This document shows positions 44,769 through 55,690 of a DNA stretch of 64,000 nucleotides, piece after piece. The DNA comes from Phanerodontia chrysosporium (lineage: Eukaryota > Basidiomycota > Agaricomycetes > Polyporales > Phanerochaetaceae): NCBI GenBank assembly GCA_001910725.1, contig MJGA01000043.1, positions 88,039 through 152,038 on the forward strand, given 5' to 3'. The notes beneath the pieces were generated by a model that saw only the letters and a list, made by a program, of their open reading frames with translations, did no database searches and was not told where the DNA came from. Positions within the stretch are counted from its first letter, which is position 1. The number at the start of each line of letters is the position of its first letter. The translations under genes and the position numbers were made by a program.

Positions 44769-47700
44769 CGTGTATGCGGGTGGTAGGAAGGATCACAGTC
44801 CGAGGATGTGGGCGACGCTGCTGTTTGACTCGGCGAGCACGAGCCAAGAGCGCTGCTGCTGAAGCGCTGACTAAGCAGCGCCTTTCCTAATTCGCGTTTA
44901 GTCCAACAAGCTCTCTCGTTTACACGACCTTGCTCGCCGCGAGTCTGACATGTTATTCGGCGTTGGTAATACAACGCATGCTGAAAGCAGTGTTCCAGCA
45001 GAAACTCGGGACTTTTATCGGCATTGAACGCCTACATGCTTGGTTGAAGTTGAAGCGTGCCAGCGGCGGGCAAGCAGAGACTGGACAGCGTCGGCACAGC
45101 CGAGCGCAAGAGAGTTATTGTGGAGGAGACAGCGGGGTACTACGTGTTAAAAAGAACATGGCCTTTGTCTATTCGCTCAGGTATCTGGCCCGATTTGAAG
45201 TTGGTTAGGCAAATCCGGGCGTTGCCGAAGGCTCCTGCAGTCCCGAAGCACGGCGGCTCACTCTCTGGGACGACCACAGGCATTGGTTCTACTGCATCAG
45301 ATGTACTTACAGCCGCTAACACCCGCCCTTCACCTCAGGCCTCAGTGCGTGCAGCGACCTCGGAGCTGTAGAGCGCACCGAGCGTCTCCATGTCGCGTGG
45401 CTGTCTCACAGCGCTTCCGGAGCTGGACCGCAGCGCGCCGTCGTGGCGTGTCGGAACAGCCAACGCCCCATTCTGACATTCTGCGTCTCAACAGGCAGCC
45501 TGGGTGCGCCTGCTCGGGGCGTCTCGGGCGTCGTGCAGGCCTTGCACACAACGCACCGCGGGGCACATCGGGGCAGGCCTGCCCCAGCGCCCCAGCGCCC
45601 TCGGAGCGCCCTCGGGGGCTCCCATTTTGGGACAGGCGCCCACCTTCGTGGCTGGCGTCTCTGGGCGCGTCGGCCGAACTCGCAGGGAATCCCGACCGCG
45701 CTCTGGTCTTTCGAAGCATGGACAGAACAAAACTGCTATATAGCTCGCTGCTGGGAGCAACCCGCGGACGTTCTCCCCTTCTGCCTTCCACGCCGCCTCC
45801 GTTCCCTGCGCCCCCGGCTTCGTGCGCCCTCCCGCATTCGCACTGGGCGCAAAGCGGTGCGGGAACCCGCGTGCTCCCGTGCGTCGCTTCTTCGCCGTCA
45901 TTAACCAGCAAACGACGCTCTAGCGCCGCAGGACGGCACGGAAATTTTCCTCGCTGCTGCCAGCAACGCAGCATATATTCCGCTGGGGCAGCCACCGCGC
46001 GTCGTGCTGTCTCTCTGCTCCCCCTGCCAGCCCAGCACGTCTCCCCTCCTCCGGCGGTGCGGACGCCCCTGGCGCGGGGTAGGACGTCGCAGGGGACGCG
46101 GCCGTCTGCCTCGCCTGCGGTGCGAGCTCGCCAGCCGCGTCCCCCGCCGACGCCAGCCGTGGCGCCGCGTCGGGCTGGCGCTGCTGCCTGCGCATAGGCC
46201 GCCGCGACGCGCCTGAAACGGGTCGCGGACGCAAAGGAGCCACGGGCGCGCCACCGACGCGCGCGCGGCTTTGCGCCCACGGTGGCCGTGGCGTCCGCTG
46301 CCCACCCGGACATAACGCCGCACGCGCGCCGCGATAGGCATGCAGGCTGCGCCCGCCAACTGCGCTCGCACATCACGCTGGGGGGCTCCCGACTCCAAGC
46401 CGTGAGCCATTGTCGCTCCGCCCGCGCCCGCAGGACTCCATATTAACCTTGCGGCCACACCTGGGCCCCTTCTCCTCTCCGCGATGTCCTTCTCCCCCCA
46501 ACGCCTGCGCAGCAGCGCGCCCCGCGCCTTGCCTTTTCCTGCCGCGCAAGTCTAAAGCTTGTTTTCTGGTGTTCTCTGGCTGAGGCCCGCCGTCTCGCGC
46601 TGTCCGCCCGAACCTGATCGTCGCTCTGGAAACTCGCTCGTATCTCCCGCGGTTTCGCCTTACCTTCCGTGCAAGCTCGCGTTTCCACATCGCGTGTGCG
46701 GGAAGCGCAATCAATGGGTGGGATGATCAGGGGTGCGGGAGAGGGGTGGGTGCTGTTCAATTGAGGGGCCCTCCAGGTGCGTCTTCCGCTGTTGTTCACA
46801 GTGAGACTCCCGCGCGGCGCTGACGGGCGGTGCGGCCCAGGCCTGCGCTACGCCCGCCGTCTTGCGGCTGCGCCTCGGCGTGTGTCGCGCTCGCTGCCTG
46901 GCGACACCGTGATGCGGCGCGACTCGTCTCGCCGCCAACCGCCCCCGGAGATTGCAGGCGCATCCGTTTCGTCTGCTCGCAGAACCTTCTCCTCCAACGA
47001 TGTGCCTTGTCCCGAAAAGGCAACCGCCGGCCGGCGGCGCCAGAAGCGGCGTTGCATCCCTCCGCTCGGCGTCGGCATCGGCGTCGGGCAGCGCCTGGTG
47101 CCCCATCTCGTCATCGGCTGCGCACCGAAGCGGCCGCGGATCGTCCATCTCCGTGGTCTCACACGCTGCCGAGGGCTTCTCGTGCGCGCCCGCTCGGGTA
47201 CGCGCCTGTGCGTGGTGCGCGGCGCCGTGTGCAGATGGCGCGGGCCTCTCCACCGCCCGGCGAGGGCTCTGGGAAGCCCCACGCCCATCTGCACGAGACG
47301 TAATCGCGGCGGCGGGCAGGCGGTCACAGGTGCGCCTCGCCCCGCCGCGGCCCGCGCCTAACGGTGCTCACATGAGCACGCCCGTCCCACGCTAGCACGG
47401 AGGCGAATGTTCGACTAGTGCGTTGCGCGACAAATTCACAGTCAAATTCGGAATCGACGTCTGGGTCTGCTCCGTGCGCGGAGGACCGAGACAGTGGCCT
47501 TGCTGCACGCGAAATAGGGGGTGTGGGCTCGGCGATCGCAGTCTTGGAGGCGTGCGCGCGCGGGGCGCCTGCTCGCTCGCCCGCCCGTGCTCACCAACGC
47601 CAACTCAATAGACGGCCATGCCAGGCACGGCCACGCAGGGTGGCCCGCGTCTGGGGCAGACACTCAGCAGCCCGGGGTGGCTGGGCGGCCCCGCATGAAT

Positions 47701-48245
47701 TTGGCGAGTGCACCGCCCGCCCGCCCGCGGCGATCGCGTCCTGTCCTTGGCGAAGTCATCCCCACACACGCGCTGGCGGCGGCCAAGCCTCGCCTCCCCG
47801 CATGCCCCGTCGGTTGGGGCTGCGACGCCCCTGTGATGGCGGGGGCTAGGCGGGGCGGGGTCGCAGGCTGGCGTGGCAGCTGTCGGGGAGGACGAATGTC
47901 GAGGATCTGCCGGGGCCCACCCTGCCCCCCTGCCCTCTTGCGCCACGCAAGCGCGGTTAGACTCGCAGGCTATTGCGGACACGCGCCCCGTAACGCAGAT
48001 TTATCAGATGTTCCTTTGCGCCCAGGGAGAGAGCTCCAGCAACCGCGGCCGGACGACCAATCGTCCCGTGCAACGCCAGAGAAGCGCCGCCGGCTCGAGC
48101 GTCCATCACGGGCAGCCCCTTACATAAGCCGTGTTCATATAGGACGGGTGCTCGCCCGCCTCGCCATCCTTGTCGTCCCTTGCCCCCGTCCCTCGACCTC
48201 CCCTCCTCGCCGCCTCGCCCACTGCACTTGACTGTTGCCAGCGCC
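44769..48245. other. Long GC-rich gene-free region upstream of the acetate transporter
   Basis: About 3.5 kb. From about 45400 it is strongly GC-rich and CpG-rich with many long overlapping frames on all strands (for example 45342-46376 minus and 45283-46197 plus). All are Arg/Ala/Pro/Gly-rich low-complexity, without domain-like patterns, so I read them as composition artefacts. The last 120 bases before 48246 are C/T-rich, as in fungal leaders, and CATATAGG at 48136 may serve as TATA element. No repeat family or RNA gene was recognised. Confidence 0.5.
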
Positions 48246-49399
48246 ATGTCCCACATCGAGAAAGCCGAGGCTGTCAGCGACGTGCCCTCGCTCACGGAGG
48301 CGCACCGGGTTCACCGCGTCCCCGCGAAGCGGCTGGGCAACCCAGGCCCTCTGTACGTGGTATCTCCGCCGTCCCATGGGCCCGCACCGCTTACCCGCAC
48401 CGCTCCTGCAGGGGCCTGTTTTCGTTCGCGTCCACGACGCTCATTCTGTCCTTCTACAACACCGGCGTGCGCGGCATCGTCGCGCCCAACGTCGTCGTCG
48501 GCATGGCCCTCGGCGTCGGCGGCCTCGCGCAGCTGCTCGCGGGCATGTGGGAGTTCGCCTGCGGCAACACCTTTGGTGCTACCGGTGAGTGCATGCCCCC
48601 TCCCGCATTTTTTTCGCCGCCCCCGTTCCCAGTCGTCCCCGTCCAAAATTTCGGCCGCGGCCCGCGCACAATCGCAGGGCGTAGCACTCGCCCCTAATCG
48701 GGCGTGCTGGCGCAACCCCACTTCCTGATGCGTGCCTTTTACCCCACACGATCGAACCCTCTTCTCGGTTGATCCGTCCCATTCTGCCGCGGTTATCGTC
48801 CGGCGCTTCCGTCCCTTTAGCCCCACTGCCGATCCCCCGATCTCGGAGTCAGCGTGACTGACCAATATCTTTCGCGATTTTCCAGCATTCTCCTCGTACG
48901 GCGGCTTCTGGCTCTCGTTTGCGAGCCTGTACCTCCCGAGCTTTGGCATCATCGACGCCTTCAACGGCAACGAGAGCGAGATCAACTCGGCGCTGGGCAT
49001 CTACCTCATCACGTGGTTCGCCTTCACCTTCCTCATGCTGTGCGTGCTCTCCTCGTGGATCGCCTGTTTCACCTCAGCTAATGCCGTACACCAGCATCGC
49101 GTCTCTGCGCCGCAACATCGGCCTGATCGCGCTCTTCTTCTTCCTTACCGTCACGTTCATGCTCCTTGCCATCGGTAAGCTTCTCGAAAAACCCCCGTGC
49201 ACGCTGTGCCGCTGACACGCCCCTCCCCCGCCTCTTTCCAGGCAAGTTCCTCGCCATGGATGCCGTCGGCAAGGCGGGCGGTGCCACCGGTGTCATCACC
49301 GCCCTCATCGCGTACTACGTCGGCCTCGCCGAGCTCCTCGCGCGCGACGAGAGCTGGTTCACCCTCCCGCTCGGCACGATCGCGAAGCGCGTCGACTAG
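48246..49399 (+). CDS. Acetate/ammonia transporter of the GPR1/FUN34/YaaH (AceTr) family
   Basis: Six-helix plasma-membrane transporter for acetate and similar short monocarboxylates; yeast relatives are Ady2/Ato1-3 and Yarrowia Gpr1. Five exons: start MSHIEKAEAVSDVPSLTEA, then the family motif region RLGNPGPLGLFSFASTTL (NP-x-P-L-G-L type), GVRGIVAPNVVVGMALGVG, LLAGMWEFACGNTFGATAF, SYGGFWLSFASLYLPSFG, LGIYLITWFAFTF, LIALFFFLTVTFMLLAIG and GVITALIAYYVGLAELLA, ending IAKRVD at TAG 49397-49399. Introns near 48352-48409, 48585-48885, about 49033-49098 and 49175-49241 agree in phase; the second is unusually long at about 300 nt. About 225 residues. It stands alone in a gene-poor GC-rich domain, which suggests extensive regulation, as expected for a carbon-source-controlled transporter, but that is inference. 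Confidence 0.88.
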
Positions 49400-49754
49400 G
49401 CGGCGTCGCCGCCCCTCTCCAGACAGGTGCATTGGCGGTCTGCCGTTATGTGTTTTAAAGCCCCCCAGTATACCATGTCGTAGCGTGTTTCCTCGGATGT
49501 CACCTAGCGTATGTCTGCCCCCCTTATTGTGCACGTGTCTCATTATCACCCCCATCGCCCCGCTATGTCGTCTCTCTTGTGTTTGTGGATCCTGGATATT
49601 AATGTTCGTTTTCATGTCGCCTCGTTCCAACTCGCTCTCGTGTGCACACTGTACCCGCGCCTGCGCACGCCGACTGCGCCCCACGCTCGTTCCTGCCGCT
49701 TCGCCCAGCCCGGCCGACGGACACTGGACTGGGCCCTCTGTCTCGGACTCGAAC

Positions 49755-49772
49755 GTTTGTTTGTTTGTTTGT
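49755..49772 (+). repeat. (GTTT)4 microsatellite
   Basis: Four tandem GTTT units followed by GT in the 3' flank of the acetate transporter. Confidence 0.8.
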
Positions 49773-52700
49773 CTAACATCCTGTCTTTTCTGTGCCGTTT
49801 TTCTACATACCCCGGACGCTGTTACACCACGCACCCGCGCCCCGCATAAACCGTTGAGCCCCTTGTGCGCCTCGCCGACCAGTCGATAGGACGTGGGCAC
49901 GGCGTGCCCCGAAGCAGGCACGAATCAGGGCCTGGCACACCCGCGGCGTGCAGTCCCCGCCAGACGCGTGTGCGGCGCTCTCAGGGACCCTGCATTGCGC
50001 CCTGCCAGAACCTGAGGGTATGATGAAGAGCGTTGATTGCGTGACGTCTGTCACCCACCCCCCCTCGGGCGTCGCGGAGGCTATCTCTGCTCGTGTGCTG
50101 CTTAGTTAGCTGCGGCAATGATCAATGAGGACGCAATAATTAGTCGGCTTTGCGCGGGCGCGCGCGAGTCGTGCGTGTTTGTTCGCACAATGGGACGGCG
50201 CACAGCCGGAAGGGCATAGCACGTAACGCCATTCTTCGGGGGAAAACGTCGGTGTGCACAACGCGTCAGCCCGTTCGCAGCATGACCGCTGTTAGAGGCG
50301 CAGGTTGAGTCGTTTAGGCTTCGGGCCCGCGGGTGGAGGGGGGCGTGGGCGGCTTCCGCCGCGTGCCTCGCCGCGCAATAGGCTATTACACGCACACCGG
50401 CCGGCGGCTTCGACGTATGTTTACGGTTGCGGCCCTGGGCTCGGGGGCGCGATGGGGGAACAGGGCCGCACGGATGCGAGGGGCGAAAACGCGGTGCGCA
50501 TGGGGTGCGTGGTGAGGGTTCTGCGGCCAAGGGTCGGTGGGGTGGCGCGGGTGGTGCGCGTAGGGCGGGTTACAGTGAGAGGCCGGCACGGTTCTGGTGG
50601 CGTCGGCGAGCGGGTGTGGCGATGTGTCCGTGAAGAGATGGTGGGGCCGCTCTGGGCGGATAGGGCGCGTGAGCGAGCGGTCTGTGAGGACGGACGAGCA
50701 GCGCGCGATGCAGCTCTGAGCCTAACGGGAATAGATTGCTGGTCACGCGCTGCCACTAGCTGAGAACCGCTATTCTTGTCGGCATTGGGCGTCGGCGGGC
50801 TCGGGTGCACGGACACGATAGACGCACCCCAGGTGACGGTGCTCCTACAGCCGATGGGCGGAAAGGTAGCTCAGCCCCTGAAAACTAATGATGGCACCGG
50901 TTAGCCGATGACCACGGTAGCCTCGATGACGAGAAGCGTCATGCGCGCGGGCCTGCGGCCGCCTCCCGCTTCTCGTCCAACACGCTCATGGTGCAAGTGA
51001 TGGCACCAAGGCGGGCGGTCTAGTGGAACGCGTCAGCAGCTGTACACACTAAGGATAAACGAGTACCCACCTCCACGACCAATTCCGGGATGTGTGCAGC
51101 CGGCATCTGGGATCGGCTCGGGCACGAAGTTGAGAGGTAGCCGGGGACTGCACTTGTGATACCTAGGCTATGCCACACTGAGAGCATGAACAGCGCAGGA
51201 ACGCATGCGCTAAAGCAGCTACCCGCATTACGCTGGTAGCAGATGATTGCCCGAACACGGCACGGCCTCCAGAGCATGTCGCCTTGTTAGAGGCAAGCAG
51301 TGCAAGTGCTGGCGAAGGCTACGCGCAACCAAGAGGTGCCCGAATACCCCGTGCTGCCCGCAGCCTGCACCGTACAGGCCAAGCCCGACGTAAAGGCCTC
51401 TACGCTGTCGCCCCGAGCGGTATGTCCGGGTGCCAGGGTAGCCCGACGTCCGACTCCCGGTTCTCGAGGCCGCGCCAAGAGCACACATCTCGGAACTGCG
51501 GCGGGGCTCTCCATGTCAAAGCGCTCTCAATTTTCTGTTCCTTGAGTACAAAGTGGAAAAAACCGGGGGTGATGCGATTGCACGCAGCGCGAGCAGGAGG
51601 CGGGCAAAGACCAGACGGCGTGGGTATTTTGACGCCCGACGCTTTGCTTGTGTTCACAAGCGCCAGGCTCAGGTTTGGCTCCGCGGCGCCCGAGGGAGCC
51701 CGACGCTGCCTTTCTGGGAGATGGGCGCCTTGGAACCGCGCTTTGCACGGCCACGGTAAGGTTTGCCCTGGAACTCGGCGGGCGCGGGCTCGACCAACAT
51801 ACATGTTGACCGCGATTATGCGTGTGAGCTACACCGGTGCGCAGCCTAGAACGCATGAGCGTAGTGTGCTGTGGAAAACGATGCCGAGACCGGGTGTCAT
51901 GACGTGAGGCTGTGTTGTCGTCACTCAGACGAAAATACCTCAGGTTCCAAGTGGGTACCGCGAACAACATTGTTTATCTCCGTAGGATGGGCAACTAGGG
52001 GATGCGGGTCCGTGATGCATACTTTGGTGAAGCATGACTACTACAAATAGCAAGTCATTTCAGCTCCGGTATCCTTGTGCAAACACTGTTCATTGAGGCG
52101 GTCATAGCTGTGCGCAAGAGATACGCTACAGAAAAAAAATCGATTAGTATGTGTCATTCCATTCTATTCCTAGTCGAAGGACACAGGCCGCCACTCAAAC
52201 CAACATACTTGCCTATTTTGGCCGGAAGTGAGGCGCCTGCAACTGCCCTTCCGGACTCTCCGGCTTGAGTTCGCAGTCTCCGCTTCACCCTCACGCTCGT
52301 CTACTACCTTGATGTTCGAACATAGTTCAGGCTCTCGCTAGCAACTCGCCAGGATTGTGTCGCAAGAACCACAACTTTATGGCCGCTCTTTTCCTCAGGC
52401 ATACCCGGTTCCCCTATTGAACTGCAATCACGTCACTATCCCGGGCTACAGCGAAAGCGGCCACTACCATCTGAGTAGCCTCATGCTCTTTGAGGACCAA
52501 TGTACGGACATGGAAGTAGCCGTATGCAAAGCGGAATGCTTTTAGGTAGCGAAGGAGGTGCTGCGATAAGGACAGCAATCATGAGTTGCGTTGCAGGGAC
52601 CGAGGTGAGGTGAGGCATTTGTTGTACTGGACGAACGCTGACATACTGATGTAAAGCAGGTGCATGAGCCACGTATTGTCAAGGATAAGACGGTGCAGAT

Positions 52701-53756
52701 CTATCGCTGGTCCGTGCACGAGCCTCTCGATTGCATCGGCAGCACTCTAGGTCTTCTTGGCTTTAATTCGATGCTCCTGCCCGTCCTCAGCACAAAGCGC
52801 AGAACAGCGGTCTGACTCTGCCTAGCCGAGCCTCGGATACGCATCCCCGCTGCTCCATGCTGTTTTCATCGTGCCCTTCTGGAAATGTCGGTATTCTCCT
52901 GTGACTGCCCTAGAATGATGCTCGCGTTTCTCGTTACCTGGGGACCCCGTGATACAAGCGACGACTGCTTATCACACAGAAAATCCAGCTGGGTATCCTT
53001 CTTCCGTAGCATGGGGGTACTTCCCTCAGAAGCCGTCTATAGGCGGGGCTTCGCCGACGTTTTTGATACCCGTCCTTTGCCACAAAGCCCTCGGTTCACT
53101 GCCACCACGTTATGTCCGGTATAGGGGTTGCGATCTACTTATCCCCGTATAGACCAAACTTCCCACATTTCACGCCCATATAGCTCAGCCAGTTTGACGC
53201 CATGTGCTGCTCGGTTTCACGTCGCCAGACTTAGATCCCCCGCAGACCTCATCAAGGGTATGGCGGGAGAGGGCTGCTTCCGTGGTACGCGCTCTCCAGC
53301 AGCAGCAGCAATCCGGGGTGTGCCTTGGCGAGCGTGGGGTCGGGTGGAGGATGCTCTTCGTGCCTCCGAGCCTCGCGCCGTACGTAGTGATCCCGAAGTC
53401 TTCGGTATTCATGTCGTGCTTTGGAGGCTGGCGTCGCCTGGCAGATGACCGTGCACCCTGACCTACTCCTGGCTGAGCATCTCCTACGGCCGCGGCGTGC
53501 CTGATCACTCGCTGGGCGGCACAGCCTAATGCAGGCCTGCATCAAGGGCCCCCTGGCGCGCGGCGTGTTCTGGACTGGCGTGTTCCCACACAGGAGCCTG
53601 CACGCGCGACGGGCCCTCGCGCCTTGGGCACACATTTGTTTCGAGCACCCGGCCACACCGCGCCATGTGACACGGCCAGCTGATGTGCCCCGCTGCGCAC
53701 CGTCAGGAGGCGCAACAGGAGGGCCCAAGTCGCTCGACGCGCGCCGTGCCCCGCTT

Positions 53757-53763
53757 TATAAAT
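53757..53763 (+). promoter_or_regulatory. TATA box of the formaldehyde-dehydrogenase-like gene
   Basis: TATAAAT within CTTTATAAATTCC, about 100 bp before the start codon at 53858. Confidence 0.65.
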
Positions 53764-53857
53764 TCCGCGACCACGGCAAACGGGCACCTCTCAGGTTCTC
53801 TTCCGAGCACCCGGCCAGTCAAACAGTCGTCCACTCCCCAGTCATCAGCACTCTGAA

Positions 53858-55320
53858 ATGACAAAGATGCGCGCTGTCGTGTATGAGGGCCCGTTCAAGG
53901 TCTCGGTAAGGGAGGTCGAGAAGCCGAAGATCCAGCATCCCTGTGACGTTATCGTCAAAGGTGCGTCCCAACTCTGGCTCCCCTTTCCCGTCGGGCTCAC
54001 CTGTGCGGCCAGTCACCACGAGCTGCATCTGTGGCAGGTAAGTCCTTCGCGGTGTCCATCACGTTCGCCTTTGATAGGATCCGCCAGTGACCTCCACATG
54101 TACGAGGGACGCACCGCGGCCGAGCCCGGCATTGTTTTCGGTCACGAGAACATGGGTATCGTCGACGAAGTAGCTGACGGTGTCACGGTGCGTCGACACG
54201 CTCATCCAGATGTCAGATCGTCAGAGCTGATTCTCGGTCCCTGGCGCAGCTCCTGAAGAAGGGAGATCGTGTCGTCATGCCGTTCAACGTCGCGTGCGGG
54301 CACTGCCTAAACTGCGAGGAGGGCCGCTCCGCGTTCTGCACGGAGGTCAACCCCGGCTTCGTGCGTCTTAGTTCTTCGCCCCTGTTTGCCTTCACACCGA
54401 CTGACTCGCGCAGGCCGGCGGTGCGTACGGCTACGTCGCGATGGGCCCGTACTCTGGCGGCCAGGCCGAGTACGTGCGCGTCCCGTTCGCGGACTACAAC
54501 GCGCTCAAGCTCCCGCCCGGCAAGGAGCACGAGGAGGACTTTGCGCTCCTTGCGGACATCTTCCCCACGGTGCGTCGCATCTCGCCCCTGTGCAATGTCT
54601 CATACTGATGTTGCGCGCAGGGCTGGCACGGCGTCGAGCTCTCTGGCTTCCGGCCTGGCGAGAGCATCGCCGTCTTCGGCGCGGGCCCCGTCGGCCTCAT
54701 GGCGGCATACAGCGCTGTTCTGCGTGGCGCGTCCGAGGTGTACGTTGTCGACCGCGTTCCTGAGCGCCTGCAGAAGGCGAAGGAGATCGGCGCAATCCCC
54801 ATCGACTTCAGCAAGGGCGACCCTGCTGAGCAGATCAAGAAGCACCGCGGCGGGTGTGTGCGCCCCTATCTTTCTACTGAAGCGACCCTGACGTCTTGTG
54901 TGCAGGCGCGAGGTCGATCGTGGTGTCGACGCTGTCGGCTACCAGGCCGTATCGCCCGACGGCAACACGGAGAAGCCGAACATCATCCTTGAGGGCCTCA
55001 TCGCCGTTGTGCGGCCCACGGGCGGGCTCGGCATCCCTGGCTTGTACGTGCCCAAGGACCCTGGTGCCCCCGACAGCAACTCGGCGAAGGGATACATCAC
55101 GTTCCCGTTCGGCAAGCTCTTCGAAAAGGGCCTCACCGTCGGTACCGGCCAGTGCAACGTCAAGAAGTACAACCGCTACCTGCGCGACCTCATCATCGCC
55201 GGCCGGGCCAAGCCGAGCTTCGTCGTGTCGCACAACGTCGGCCTCGACCAGGCAGCGGATGCGTACCAGAAGTTTGACAAGCGTATTGACGGCTATACCA
55301 AGGTGCTCCTGCACCCCTGA
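53858..55320 (+). CDS. Zinc alcohol dehydrogenase, glutathione-independent formaldehyde dehydrogenase type
   Basis: Medium-chain dehydrogenase of the class including Pseudomonas glutathione-independent formaldehyde dehydrogenase; predicted NAD-dependent oxidation or dismutation of aldehydes. Start MTKMRAVVYEGPFKVSVRE. A 25-nt micro-exon (54013-54037) between introns 53961-54012 and 54038-54087 supplies TTSCICGS, including the catalytic-zinc Cys, completing CICGSDLHMYEGR. Next come GIVFGHENMGIVDEV (second zinc site), structural-zinc cysteines in CGHCLNCEEGRSAFC, AGGAYGYVAMGPYSGGQAE, the nucleotide-binding glycine motif AVFGAGPVGLMAAYS and YVVDRVPERLQKAKEIGA. The C-terminal part with GIPGLYVPKDPGAPDSNS matches the long insertion loop of this subgroup. 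Five further introns fit GT-AG with consistent phase. About 395-400 residues; stop TGA at 55318-55320. Confidence 0.88.
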
Positions 55321-55690
55321 GCGACCCCTACTGCACCATGTCTCTTCCTTGGGTTGACGTCGCACTCTGTGGTTCAAACTGTACGAATAGGAAAAACGGA
55401 AATACCAAAGAAAAAGGATGTATATTAGGTCAATAGTGTATTATCATGCCAAGTGGATGAGCACAGCCTGAGATGGACTACCCCAGCATCCCAAAAGGGC
55501 CTCTTCAGCCGCCGCAGTGCCCAACGCTATGCGGTGTCCGAGGTCTGCGAGCGCGGGTGACGACAGGGACCCCGGCCGAGACTCCGCTACCACCGCCGCT
55601 CGGGGTTGCACCCGACCACAATCTTCATTTCTCCTCCGCATCCAAAACCCCTGCTTTGCCCGCTCATGCAGAGAGAGCTGCGCTGCCCGC
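55321..55690. other. Intergenic between alcohol dehydrogenase and Rab-like gene
   Basis: About 370 bases: an AT-rich 3' flank up to about 55450, then GC-richer leader of the next gene. Open frames crossing here are extensions of noise frames; no separate gene was recognised. Confidence 0.5.

Larger units (their letters stand above)
49400..53857. other. Long gene-poor region between acetate transporter and alcohol dehydrogenase
   Basis: About 4.5 kb with no recognisable gene. 49400-49560 looks like the 3' flank of the transporter; 49755-49772 is a (GTTT)4 microsatellite; 50100-51000 is GC-rich with noise frames; 51000-53200 is closer to neutral GC and shows only short frames; the last 600 bases lead into a TATA box. 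Degenerate transposon sequence or a non-coding RNA cannot be excluded by eye. Confidence 0.5.

Noticed and set aside
45342..46376. Minus-strand open frame of 344 codons and overlapping plus-strand frame of 304 codons
   Set aside because: Low-complexity Arg/Ala/Gly/Pro composition in a GC-rich tract with equal openness in several frames; typical of stop-codon depletion by base composition.
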